Assembly (NCBI RefSeq): GCF_030450055.1
Contig: NZ_CP118480.1
Location: 2,817,415 to 2,881,414, forward strand
From: Gallaecimonas kandeliae
GTDB taxonomy: Bacteria; Pseudomonadota; Gammaproteobacteria; Enterobacterales; Gallaecimonadaceae
Direction: 5' to 3'
DNA length: 64,000 bases
The position numbers and the translations under genes were made by a program. This document shows positions 56,401-64,000 of this stretch, piece by piece (position 1 is the stretch's first letter; each line of letters begins with the position of its first letter). The notes beneath the pieces are model-generated. The model saw nothing but the letters and a program-made list of their open reading frames with translations, had not been told where the DNA came from and ran no database searches.

Positions 56401-56406
56401 AGTATA
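56401..56406 (-). promoter_or_regulatory. -10 box for the PilZ-CBS-glgP unit
   Basis: TATACT on the minus strand about 110 bases before the PilZ start. The likely -35, TTGGAC, is only 14 bases upstream, so the match is incomplete. Confidence 0.4.
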
Positions 56407-56471
56407 GTGAGACTCCCTTTGTCCAAGGCCGAAACAGGACAATTTTTGACCTCCATCAAAGGTCCTGCAGA

Positions 56472-57899
56472 TCAGCCCAGGCGGCCGTAACGGGCCAGGC
56501 GCCGGCGCAGCCCCTGGGCCAGCTCAGGCGGCAGCTGCTGCCAGTCGAAACGCCAGCGCCAGTTGCCCTCCACTGTGCCTGGGGTGTTCATGCGGTGGGA
56601 AGAGTCCAAGGCCAGCAGATCCTGCATCGGCAGCACCGCCAGCCTCGCCACCGACGCCAGGGCGGCGTTGATCAGCGGCCAGGGCATGGGTTCCCCCGGC
56701 AGGCCCAGGTAAGCCATCACCCCTTCCTTGGCCTCCCCACTCAGGGCCTGATACCAACCCAGGCTGGTGTCGTTGTCGTGGGTGCCGGTGTAGACCACCT
56801 CCATGGCCTGGTGGTTATGGGGCAGGTAAGGGTTGGCGGCGCCGCCGTCGAAGGCGAACTGCAACACCAGCATGCCCGGCAGGGAGAAGTGCTCCCGAAG
56901 CGCCTCCACCTCAGGGGTGATGATGCCCAGGTTCTCCGCCACCAGCGGCAGCCCCTGGTGGTGCCTGGCCATCTCCGCCAGCAGCGCCTCCCCCGGCACC
57001 TTGACCCAGCGCCCGTCCCTGGCCTCGCCGTCAGCCGGTATCTCCCAGCAGGCCTCGAAGCCGCGGAAATGATCGATGCGGATCAGGTCGAACAGCGCCA
57101 ATTGGCCCTCGAGCCGAGACAGCCACCAACCGAAGCCCTCTTCCTCCATGCGCCGCCAGCGGTAGAGGGGGTTGCCCCAGCGCTGGCCTGTGGCGGAAAA
57201 GTAATCAGGCGGCACCCCGGCCACCACCAGGGGCTGACCGGCCTCGTCCAGGTTGAAGAGGCGCTGGTTGGCCCAGACGTCGGCGCTGTCGTGGGCCACG
57301 AAGATGGGCATGTCGCCGAACAGCAGTATGCCGCGGCTGTGGGCCTCGGCCCGCAGCGCCTGCCACTGCTGCTCGAAGGCGAACTGGATGAACTTGTGGC
57401 GGGCCAGGGGCGTCGCCAGGCGCAGGCGCTCGGCCGCCAGGGCCTGGTCGTCGCGGCGGCGCAGCGGCTCGGGCCAGTCCACCCAGGACTGGCCCCCCAG
57501 CGCTTCGCGCAGCGCCATGAAGAGGGCGTAATCCTCCAGCCACTGGGCCTGGCGGCTGCAAAAATCCTGGTACTGGCTGGCAAGGCCAGGAGCGGCCGCC
57601 AGGCTTGCAAAGAAGCGCTCGGCACCCTGGGTCAGCCAGCCCTCCCCTTCCCCGCCCCAGCCGCGCCCGGCCAGCCACCGGGGGCTCAGGAAGGCGCTGT
57701 TGCCGGCATGGGCAGAGAGCAGCGAATAGGGGGAAAGATCGCCGTGGGTAGGGCCTATGGGCAACATCTGCCAGAGGCCAAAACCCGCCTCTTGCAGGAA
57801 GTCGAGAAAGGCCATGGCGCCCTGCCAGGGATCCCCCGGCAAGGAGCTGGGATGGAGCAGCACCCCGGCCCGGCGCTTGGCGAAGATCCCCGCCTTCAT
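56472..57899 (-). CDS. malQ: 4-alpha-glucanotransferase (amylomaltase)
   Basis: 475 residues, GH77. Disproportionates maltodextrins. Motifs: AGVLLHPSSLPGDPWQG, GDMPIFVAHDSADVWAN, nucleophile Asp in LIRIDHFRGFEACW, acid/base Glu in PLVAENLGIITPEV, and THDNDTSLGW with the stabilising Asp. Its start overlaps the GH57 stop (ATGA). Shorter than E. coli MalQ because the N-terminal extension is absent. Confidence 0.95.
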   Translation of the reverse strand: MKAGIFAKRRAGVLLHPSSLPGDPWQGAMAFLDFLQEAGFGLWQMLPIGPTHGDLSPYSLLSAHAGNSAFLSPRWLAGRGWGGEGEGWLTQGAERFFASLAAAPGLASQYQDFCSRQAQWLEDYALFMALREALGGQSWVDWPEPLRRRDDQALAAERLRLATPLARHKFIQFAFEQQWQALRAEAHSRGILLFGDMPIFVAHDSADVWANQRLFNLDEAGQPLVVAGVPPDYFSATGQRWGNPLYRWRRMEEEGFGWWLSRLEGQLALFDLIRIDHFRGFEACWEIPADGEARDGRWVKVPGEALLAEMARHHQGLPLVAENLGIITPEVEALREHFSLPGMLVLQFAFDGGAANPYLPHNHQAMEVVYTGTHDNDTSLGWYQALSGEAKEGVMAYLGLPGEPMPWPLINAALASVARLAVLPMQDLLALDSSHRMNTPGTVEGNWRWRFDWQQLPPELAQGLRRRLARYGRLG

Positions 57900-59620
57900 C
57901 CGTGGCCGTCCTGGGCCTGGCCGTGGAGCATGACGCCGCCGTGGACGGGCTGGCCACGGCCATGGCTGATGGCCCTGGACAGTTCGCCCGGCACCGGCTC
58001 ACCCAGCAGCTGGTAGAGATAGGCCAGGTGGGAACGGAACAGCCGCTCGAAGTCGGACACCGTCTGTGCCGGGTTGTAGTCGCCGAACCACCAGAACCAG
58101 TCAGAGCCCTCGCAGACGGCGAGCTGGGCCTCGGCCTTGTGCAGGGCGGCCTGGTCGAGGCGCCCTTCGGCCACCACCTTGTCGAAGCATTGCTTGGCCT
58201 GGATCAGCAGATCCCAGCCCAGGTTTTTGTCGTGGCTGCCTATCCAGGTGGAGAGGGTGCCGTAGACCCAGCTGCCGGCCACCAGGGCCGGCAGGTGTAC
58301 CCTGGGCATGGCCTCCTGCTGCAGGGCGCCGAAGGTGGTGAGCTTGAGATCGGGATGGGCGCTCAACCGATGGTAGAGGGTGCCGAGGAAATAGCGGGCG
58401 TTCTCGGGGTAATACTCCCAGGCGTTCTCGCCATCGAGGATGATGGTCACCAGGTGCTTCTCGGGCGCCTCCATGCCCTGCTGCATGGCCTGCAGGTGGT
58501 GCAGCAGGTTGCCGACGGCATCGTCGGCGTGCCAGTCGGCGTAGTTGAAACCGATGAGATCCGAGAGCTGATCGTCGCGGAAGAAGCAGTCGATGTCGGC
58601 CTCGTCGAAGCGGTACAGGCAGTGCCGGTGCTGGGCCTGTGGCAGGTGGAAACCGGGGTCATGGCGGGCCTTGTCCAGGCTGTGCTGCAGGACGCTCTCG
58701 CCGCTGGCGGCCCACTTGAAGCCCTCTTTGGCCAGCAGCCGCAGGGTGTCGGTGCTGAGGGCCCCCTCTGAGGGCCAGCAGCCGGCGGGCCTGATGCCGA
58801 AAAAGGCCTCGAAGCATTCAAGCCCCTTGTGCAGCTGCCACAGCACCCGCTCTTCCCCGCCGGGGTAGCTGGGCGCCTGTGGCAGGGGGGCGCCGGGCAT
58901 GGCCTCACGGGCCGAGCCCAGGGACAACAGCAGCGGCATTATGGGATGGGCATAGGGGCTCATGGCCAGCTCCACCTGGCCGGCCTGGGCCAGGCGGCGG
59001 TAGCGGGGCCCCAGGCCCAGGATCTGCTCTGTGATGATCGCCAGCAGTTGCTGGCGATCGGCCAGGGAATAGTGGCGGCCCTTGTCCTGCAGCTGCTGCA
59101 CCCGCTGGTCACTGTCCCTGACCGTCTCCCCCAGCCAGCCCAGGTGGTACCAGACCAGCAGATCCGCAAGCAGCTGCTCGTCCTGGTAATGGCAAAGGCC
59201 GGGATGATCCAGCAACCACTGGGCCAAGGCGGCAATGCGTTCGAAGTCAGGGAAGCGGGCAATGACCCGCTGCTGGTTGATGCGCAGGCAGGCCCGCATC
59301 AGGGCCTGGCGCCCCTCCTCGCTGGTGGGCAGGGCCGGCTCCACCAGGGCCGCCAGCAAGGGATCGTGGATGGCGCCCCCCTGGCCGTGGGCCTTGAGCT
59401 GCTGGCCATAATCGGCCAACTGGTCCAGCAGTATGGGAGCGAAATTGACCACGGCCCGCCCCTGGGGGCAACGCTCCAGGTAGGCGGCCATGTCCACGTA
59501 GTCCTTGAGGGCGTGCAGGTAGGTCCAGGGCAGCTGGTAGCTGCCGCTGCGCCCATCGCGGTATTCGGGCTGATGCATGTGCCAGCACAGCACCACCTTG
59601 AGTGGACTCTTGCCGCTCAT
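57896..59620 (-). CDS. GH57-family alpha-glucan hydrolase/transferase
   Basis: 574 residues. The five GH57 motifs include HMHQPEY at the start, catalytic nucleophile E285 in CWPSEGALST and catalytic D396 in IILDGENAWEYYPEN. GH57 includes amylases, 4-alpha-glucanotransferases and branching enzymes; the exact activity cannot be read. It sits between glgC and malQ, fitting glycogen turnover. The gene start is preceded by two tandem copies of its own first codons (see the repeat entries). Confidence 0.92.
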   Translation of the reverse strand: MSGKSPLKVVLCWHMHQPEYRDGRSGSYQLPWTYLHALKDYVDMAAYLERCPQGRAVVNFAPILLDQLADYGQQLKAHGQGGAIHDPLLAALVEPALPTSEEGRQALMRACLRINQQRVIARFPDFERIAALAQWLLDHPGLCHYQDEQLLADLLVWYHLGWLGETVRDSDQRVQQLQDKGRHYSLADRQQLLAIITEQILGLGPRYRRLAQAGQVELAMSPYAHPIMPLLLSLGSAREAMPGAPLPQAPSYPGGEERVLWQLHKGLECFEAFFGIRPAGCWPSEGALSTDTLRLLAKEGFKWAASGESVLQHSLDKARHDPGFHLPQAQHRHCLYRFDEADIDCFFRDDQLSDLIGFNYADWHADDAVGNLLHHLQAMQQGMEAPEKHLVTIILDGENAWEYYPENARYFLGTLYHRLSAHPDLKLTTFGALQQEAMPRVHLPALVAGSWVYGTLSTWIGSHDKNLGWDLLIQAKQCFDKVVAEGRLDQAALHKAEAQLAVCEGSDWFWWFGDYNPAQTVSDFERLFRSHLAYLYQLLGEPVPGELSRAISHGRGQPVHGGVMLHGQAQDGHG

Positions 59621-59703
59621 GGCGCCATCCCTCCCAGTTGTTCAGGCCGGTGCCTGTGCCAGCACAGCACCACCTTGAGTGGACTCTTGCCGCTCATGGC
59701 GCC
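59578..59703 (-). repeat. 49-bp direct repeat at the GH57 5' end (77-bp period)
   Basis: 59578-59626 and 59655-59703 are identical over 49 bases (GGCGCC, the ATG and 13 further codons plus one base). A third, weaker copy lies around 59732-59780, in phase with the same 77-base period. Confidence 0.92.
59617..59697 (-). CDS. 26-codon upstream frame, copy of the GH57 start (copy 2)
   Basis: Starts with the same 14 residues as GH57 (MSGKSPLKVVLCWH) and then continues RHRPEQLGGMAP. GGGAGG lies eight bases before the ATG, and its TGA overlaps the real GH57 ATG (ATGA). Identical to the GH57 5' end over 49 bases. Probably a by-product of duplication, but it could couple translation. Confidence 0.4.
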   Translation of the reverse strand: MSGKSPLKVVLCWHRHRPEQLGGMAP

Positions 59704-59774
59704 GCCTCCCGAGGTTGTTCAGAGGGGGGCCTGCGCCTGCACCGGGCCAGGTTCAACGGGCTCTTGGTCGACAT
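59694..59774 (-). CDS. 26-codon upstream frame, diverged copy (copy 3)
   Basis: Begins MSTKSPLNL, resembling the GH57 start, has the same length as copy 2 and ends EAAP with the same TGA overlap onto the next ATG. GGGAAG lies before the ATG. More diverged, so an older copy. Confidence 0.35.
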   Translation of the reverse strand: MSTKSPLNLARCRRRPPSEQPREAAP

Positions 59775-59794
59775 GGGGCTCTTCCCAAGCAGAG

Positions 59795-59815
59795 GCGGCC
59801 AGGGGACCTGGCCGC
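59795..59815 (-). promoter_or_regulatory. Intra-operon hairpin just after glgC
   Basis: Perfect nine-pair stem GCGGCCAGG/CCTGGCCGC with three-base loop, six bases after the glgC stop. No T-run follows, so it may be a processing or mRNA-stability hairpin rather than a terminator. Confidence 0.55.
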
Positions 59816-59821
59816 AGAGGT

Positions 59822-61087
59822 TCAGCAGAGGTGGCGCTGGCCCAGCATTTCCGGGGTCACCAGTACCACCCCCTCCTCGGTGACGTGGTAACGCTCCCTG
59901 TCGGCATCCCTGTCGAAACCTATGACGGTGCCGGGGGCCAGTTGGCAGCCGCGGTCAATGATGGCCTTGCGGATCCGGCAGCCCCGCCCTATGTCCACAT
60001 GGGGGAAGATCACCGAGTCTTCCACCTCGCAGTAGGAATGCACGTGCACATTGAAAAATAGCATGGAGTGGCGGATCACAGAGCCGGAGACGATGCAGCC
60101 GCCGGCCACCATGGAATTGACGGCCATGCCGCGCCTCTCGTCGGCGTCGAAGACGAACTTGGCCGGCGGAACCTGCTGCTGATAGGTCCAGATCGGCCAG
60201 TTGCGGTCGTAGAGATTGAGCTCGGGGTTGATGTCGATGAGCTCCAGGTTGGCCCGCCAGAAAGAATCCACTGTGCCCACGTCCCGCCAGTAGCCCTGGC
60301 GACCCTCCTCCCCTGCCCCCTTGAAGGGAAAGGCAAAGACCTTGCCTGTGCCGATAAGGGAGGGGATCAGATCCTTACCGAAGTCGTGGCTGGATTGGCG
60401 CAGCTCATGGTCCCGGGTCAGCTCCTGCTCCAGCAGCTCGGCGCTGAATACATAGATGCCCATGGAGGCCAGGGCCCTGTCCGGCTTGCCCGGCATGGCC
60501 TTGGGCTGGGCCGGCTTTTCCTCGAACTCCAGGATGCGGCGATCGCTATTCACCTGCATCACCCCGAAGGCGCTGGCCTCGTTCAGCGGTACCTCGATAC
60601 AGCCGACAGTGACCTCGGCGCCGGACTCCACATGGGCCGCCAGCATGGGGCCGTAATCCATCTTGTAGACGTGGTCCCCGGCCAGGATCAGCACGTAGCG
60701 GGGGGCATGGCCACGGATGATGTCCAGGTTCTGCAGCACGGCGTCGGCGGTGCCGTCGTACCAGGAGCCCCCCACCCGCTGCTGGGCCGGCAGCAGCTCC
60801 ACGAACTCCCCCAGCTCTCCCCGGAAGAACCCCCAGCCCCGCTGCACGTGGCCGAGCAGGGAGTGGGCCTTGTACTGGGTCAGGACGCCGATGCGGCGGA
60901 TGCCGGAGTTGACGCAGTTGGACAAGGGGAAGTCGATGATGCGGTACTTGCCGCCGAAGTGGACGGCCGGCTTGGCCCGCCAGTCGGTGAGCTGTTTCAG
61001 GCGGCTGCCGCGACCGCCGGCCAGGATCAGGGCCAGGGTCTCACGGGTCAGGCGGCTGATAAAACGGGGAGAGTCTCCGTTGCTCAA
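59822..61087 (-). CDS. glgC: Glucose-1-phosphate adenylyltransferase
   Basis: 421 residues. Makes ADP-glucose, the glycogen precursor. N-terminal nucleotide loop [16 protein letters not shown] and [18 protein letters not shown]/glucose site [12 protein letters not shown] and GDHVYKMDY, and a C-terminal left-handed beta-helix ([16 protein letters not shown]). Divergent from glgB; first gene of the GH57-malQ unit. Confidence 0.97.
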   Translation of the reverse strand: MSNGDSPRFISRLTRETLALILAGGRGSRLKQLTDWRAKPAVHFGGKYRIIDFPLSNCVNSGIRRIGVLTQYKAHSLLGHVQRGWGFFRGELGEFVELLPAQQRVGGSWYDGTADAVLQNLDIIRGHAPRYVLILAGDHVYKMDYGPMLAAHVESGAEVTVGCIEVPLNEASAFGVMQVNSDRRILEFEEKPAQPKAMPGKPDRALASMGIYVFSAELLEQELTRDHELRQSSHDFGKDLIPSLIGTGKVFAFPFKGAGEEGRQGYWRDVGTVDSFWRANLELIDINPELNLYDRNWPIWTYQQQVPPAKFVFDADERRGMAVNSMVAGGCIVSGSVIRHSMLFFNVHVHSYCEVEDSVIFPHVDIGRGCRIRKAIIDRGCQLAPGTVIGFDRDADRERYHVTEEGVVLVTPEMLGQRHLC

Positions 61088-61153
61088 GGTGGTGGCTCCT
61101 TCGTCGGCTGGCTGCCCGCTGTCCTTGGGCGGCGCTGTGTTTTTTTGCCAGTG

Positions 61154-61174
61154 TAGACAAGGTTGATTTGTCTA
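61154..61174. promoter_or_regulatory. Inverted repeat in the glgC-glgB control region
   Basis: TAGACAA (61154-61160), seven-base centre, TTGTCTA (61168-61174). The right arm doubles as a TTGTCT -35 with a 17-base spacer to TATTTT (61191-61196), the best promoter for glgB. Confidence 0.55.
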
Positions 61175-61227
61175 TCCTTTTGTAGCAGCTTATTTTTTAT
61201 CCTAAAGTCGGAGCAGACCCCACAAGG

Positions 61228-63423
61228 ATGAGAGTGGCCATGCCCCCTGCTGTCCGCCCAAGCCAAGCCCCCTTCCCCGACACCGAGCAGCGCCTGCTGC
61301 TGGCCGGCCGCCACCATGATCCTTTCTCGTTGCTGGGGCGCCACGGCCAGTCGGTGCTGGCCTACAACCCCCATGCCGAGGCCATGCTCCTGGAGGGCAG
61401 CCACAGGGAGCTGGCCATGGCGCCTTTGGGCCAGGGCTTCTTCCAATGGCAAGGCAGGGCCAAGTTGCCGGACCATCCCCGCCTCAAGTGGCAGGACGGC
61501 GCCGGCCGCTGGCACAGCGAGCAGGACCCCTACAGCTTCGGCCCCCAGCTACCGGACTTCGACCTGCACCTCTTCGGCGAAGGCCGCCACTGGCACATCT
61601 ACCGGCTGCTGGGCGCCCATCTCCATCAGGTGGACGGTATCGAAGGGGTGCTCTTCGCCACCTGGGCCCCCAACGCCGAGCGGGTCAGCGTCATCGGCGA
61701 CTTCAACGGCTGGGACGGCCGCCGCCACCCCATGCGGGCGCGGGGAACCAGCGGCGTCTGGGAGCTGTTCATCCCGGGCCTGGGCGCCGGCGAGCTCTAC
61801 AAGTTCGAGCTGCGCAGCCGCCACAGCGGCGAGGTGCTGCAAAAGGCCGACCCCTACGGCAACCAGTTCGAGCACAGGCCGAGGACGGCGGCCCTGGTGG
61901 CGCCGCCCCAGGGCCATGTCTGGCAGGACGGCGACTGGCTGCAAAAAAGGGCCAAGGCCGACTGGCTGCATCAACCCCTGTCCATCTACGAGGTGCACCT
62001 GGGTTCCTGGCGGCGCGGCCCAAACGGCCGGCTGCTGGGCTACCGGGAGGCGGCCGAGCAGCTGGTGGCGCACGCGCTGGCCCTCGGCTTTACCCATATC
62101 GAGCTGCTGCCCATCACCGAGCACCCCTTGGACGAATCCTGGGGCTACCAGACCACAGGCTACTACGCCCCCACCAGCCGCTTCGGCAGCCCTGACGACT
62201 TCCGCTTCCTGGTGGATCACTGCCACCGGCACGGCCTGGGGGTGATCCTCGACTGGGTGCCGGCCCACTTTCCCAAGGACGAGCACGCCCTGGCCCGCTT
62301 CGACGGCACCGCCCTCTACGAGCACGACGACCCCAAGCGGGGCGAGCACCGGGAATGGGGCACCCTGGTCTACAACTACGGCCGCAAGGAGGTGCGCAAC
62401 TTCCTGCTGGCCAACGCCAATTTCTGGCTGGAGGAGTTCCATATCGACGGCCTGAGGGTGGACGCCGTGGCGGCCATGCTCTACCTCGACTATTCGCGGC
62501 AGGAGGGGGAATGGACCCCCAACCAGTACGGCGGCAACGAGCACCTGGAGGCGGTGGACTTCCTTAAAGATCTCAACGAGCTGACCCACGGCCTGCACCC
62601 AGGCACCCTGACCTTCGCCGAGGAGTCCACCGCCTGGCCCCAGGTCACCCGCCCCACCTGGCTGGGGGGCCTGGGCTTCTCCATGAAGTGGAACATGGGC
62701 TGGATGCACGACAGCCTGGACTACCTGGCCAAGGATCCCGTCTTCCGCCACTACCACCACGACCGGCTCACCTTCGGCCTGCTCTACGCCTTCACCGAGA
62801 ACTTCGTGCTGCCCTTCTCCCATGACGAAGTGGTGCACGGCAAGCGCTCCCTGCTGGCCAAGATGCCGGGGGACGAATGGCAGCGCTTCGCCAACCTGCG
62901 GCTGCTCTACTGCTACCTCTTCACCTACCCCGGCGCCAAGCTGCTGTTCATGGGCAGCGAGTTCGCCCAGGAGAGCGAGTGGTGGCACGGCGCCGCCCTG
63001 GACTGGCAGTTGCTGGAGCAGCCCCGCCACGGCGCCGTGATGCGCCTGGTGGCCGACCTCAACCGCCTCTACCGCGGCCAGGCCGGCCTCTACCGCCACA
63101 GCTTCGAGCCCCAGGGCTTCGAGTGGATCGACTGCCACGACGCCCCCCAGTCGGTGGTGAGCTACCTGCGCCGGGACGGGGACGACCAATGCCTGGTGGT
63201 GTTGAACTTCACCCCCCAGGTGCGCCAGGGCTACCGCATAGGGGTGCCCCAGGCCGGCCGCTATGTCGAGCTGCTCAACAGCGACTCGCGCTTCTATGGC
63301 GGCAGCGACGTCGGCAACGGCTTGGGCATCGACAGCGAGCCCAGGCCCTGGATGGGCCGGGAGCACAGCATCAGCCTGACCTTGCCGCCTCTGGCCGGCC
63401 TGGTGCTGAAAAGGCTGGGCTAG
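61228..63423 (+). CDS. glgB: 1,4-alpha-glucan branching enzyme
   Basis: 731 residues, GH13. Introduces alpha-1,6 branches in glycogen. N-terminal CBM48-like domain ([20 protein letters not shown]), catalytic barrel with nucleophile D412 ([12 protein letters not shown]) and acid E465 ([10 protein letters not shown]). The start is ATG 61228 or ATG 61240; the first almost touches AAGG, so the second has the better-spaced ribosome site. Followed at once by glgA. Confidence 0.95.
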   Translation: MRVAMPPAVRPSQAPFPDTEQRLLLAGRHHDPFSLLGRHGQSVLAYNPHAEAMLLEGSHRELAMAPLGQGFFQWQGRAKLPDHPRLKWQDGAGRWHSEQDPYSFGPQLPDFDLHLFGEGRHWHIYRLLGAHLHQVDGIEGVLFATWAPNAERVSVIGDFNGWDGRRHPMRARGTSGVWELFIPGLGAGELYKFELRSRHSGEVLQKADPYGNQFEHRPRTAALVAPPQGHVWQDGDWLQKRAKADWLHQPLSIYEVHLGSWRRGPNGRLLGYREAAEQLVAHALALGFTHIELLPITEHPLDESWGYQTTGYYAPTSRFGSPDDFRFLVDHCHRHGLGVILDWVPAHFPKDEHALARFDGTALYEHDDPKRGEHREWGTLVYNYGRKEVRNFLLANANFWLEEFHIDGLRVDAVAAMLYLDYSRQEGEWTPNQYGGNEHLEAVDFLKDLNELTHGLHPGTLTFAEESTAWPQVTRPTWLGGLGFSMKWNMGWMHDSLDYLAKDPVFRHYHHDRLTFGLLYAFTENFVLPFSHDEVVHGKRSLLAKMPGDEWQRFANLRLLYCYLFTYPGAKLLFMGSEFAQESEWWHGAALDWQLLEQPRHGAVMRLVADLNRLYRGQAGLYRHSFEPQGFEWIDCHDAPQSVVSYLRRDGDDQCLVVLNFTPQVRQGYRIGVPQAGRYVELLNSDSRFYGGSDVGNGLGIDSEPRPWMGREHSISLTLPPLAGLVLKRLG

Positions 63424-64000
63424 ATGCGCATCCTCTTCGCCAGCAGCGAGGCCTACCCGCTGGTCAAGACCGGCGGCCTGGCGGACGTCTCCGGCAGCCT
63501 GCCGCGGGCCTTGCAGCACAGGGGCCACGACGTCCGGCTGCTGCTGCCCGCCTACCGCCAGGTGCTGGCGAAGGCCCCTACTCCCAGGCCCATAGCGACG
63601 CTGAAGCTGGGCCGCCATGAGGTGGCGCTGCTGGAAAGCCGACTGCCTGGCTCCAAGGTCAAGACCTGGCTGCTCCATTGCCCCGCCCTCTATGACAGGC
63701 CGGGAGATCCCTACCACGATCAGCACCACCAGCCCTGGCCGGACAACGGCGAGCGCTTCCTGACCCTCTGCCAGGCCGCGGCCCTGCTGGCCACGGACGA
63801 GGCGGGCCTCGCTTGGCGCCCCGAGATACTGCACTGCAACGACTGGCAGACCGGCCTGGCCCCGGCCATGCTGGCCGGCCGCCAAGACAGGCCTGGCTGC
63901 CTCTTCACCATCCACAACCTGGCCTACCAGGGGCTCTTCGGCTTCGAGCATTTCCTGCAGACAGGGCTGCCCCCTGAATACTGGTCCTATGAGGCCCTGG
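63424..64000 (+). CDS. glgA: Glycogen synthase GlgA, 3' end beyond the window
   Basis: 192 residues visible of about 480. Begins MRILFASSEAYPLVKTGGLA with K15 in the ADP-glucose-binding KTGGLADV motif, then LHCNDWQTGLAP and TIHNLAYQGLFG, all GT5 hallmarks. Starts at the base after the glgB stop, so it is transcribed in one unit with glgB. Confidence 0.96.
   Translation, partial: MRILFASSEAYPLVKTGGLADVSGSLPRALQHRGHDVRLLLPAYRQVLAKAPTPRPIATLKLGRHEVALLESRLPGSKVKTWLLHCPALYDRPGDPYHDQHHQPWPDNGERFLTLCQAAALLATDEAGLAWRPEILHCNDWQTGLAPAMLAGRQDRPGCLFTIHNLAYQGLFGFEHFLQTGLPPEYWSYEAL

Noticed and set aside
61549..63951. 800-codon open frame antisense to glgB and glgA
   Set aside because: Low-complexity shadow translation; both real genes opposite are complete in motifs.

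Overview
The window is GC-rich, densely coded bacterial DNA from a gammaproteobacterium. The evidence is the rpsU-yqeY-dnaG-rpoD macromolecular synthesis block with tsaD and plsY beside it, a PutA fused proline dehydrogenase, GspA/GspB, a CCA-encoding tRNA-Ile2 and an E. coli-like NemR, CurA and YfcG. The gene set and base composition fit a marine genus such as Gallaecimonas or a relative in or near the Alteromonadales/Aeromonadales. That placement is inference; no search was run.

0-15.5 kb is mostly core: the 3' part of putA, a small outer membrane barrel protein, gspA-gspB, cca, folK-folB, plsY, tsaD, rpsU-yqeY-dnaG-rpoD, a cupin protein with a LysO-type exporter, and tRNA-Ile2(CAU). 15.6-22.1 kb holds a seven-gene envelope module. 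One unit encodes an outer-membrane barrel protein, a LytS-type kinase and a LytTR regulator. A second unit encodes a periplasmic helical protein, a LolD-like ATPase, a MacB/FtsX-like permease and a LolA-like carrier. This is the best candidate for an undescribed system.

22-36.6 kb carries an orphan lipoprotein, a second-type EF-G with a structured leader, a GT9 glycosyltransferase, a PLP enzyme, a NemR-type electrophile regulon (nemR, curA, DJ-1/PfpI protein) with two matching operators, a nitronate monooxygenase, a TehA-like channel with a divergent LysR gene and a repeated AT-rich operator, a metallo-beta-lactamase-fold protein, ribB under an FMN riboswitch and a YebC-family protein.

36.6-41 kb is an accessory stretch. 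It has a long non-coding block with palindromes that looks like a dispersed repeat, followed by AT-richer genes. These include a YopT-like (C58) cysteine protease, a DEAD-box helicase and several small hypothetical genes. 41.5-48.2 kb has three diguanylate cyclases (all with GGDEF/GGEEF and RxxD inhibitory sites) around a zinc ribbon, a patatin and a DUF2059 protein. 48.2-52.9 kb has a DUF347 membrane protein, an ECF42-like sigma factor with two YCII/DGPF partners, and YfcG.

52.9-64 kb is a glycogen and alpha-glucan cluster. One unit is PilZ-CBS-glgP, another is glgC-GH57-malQ, and divergent glgB-glgA runs off the window. An inverted repeat lies between glgC and glgB. The 5' end of the GH57 gene is preceded by two upstream copies of itself at a 77-bp period, each forming a 26-codon frame that overlaps the next start. 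A PilZ gene at the head of the phosphorylase unit, close to three diguanylate cyclases, suggests a link between c-di-GMP and glycogen breakdown.
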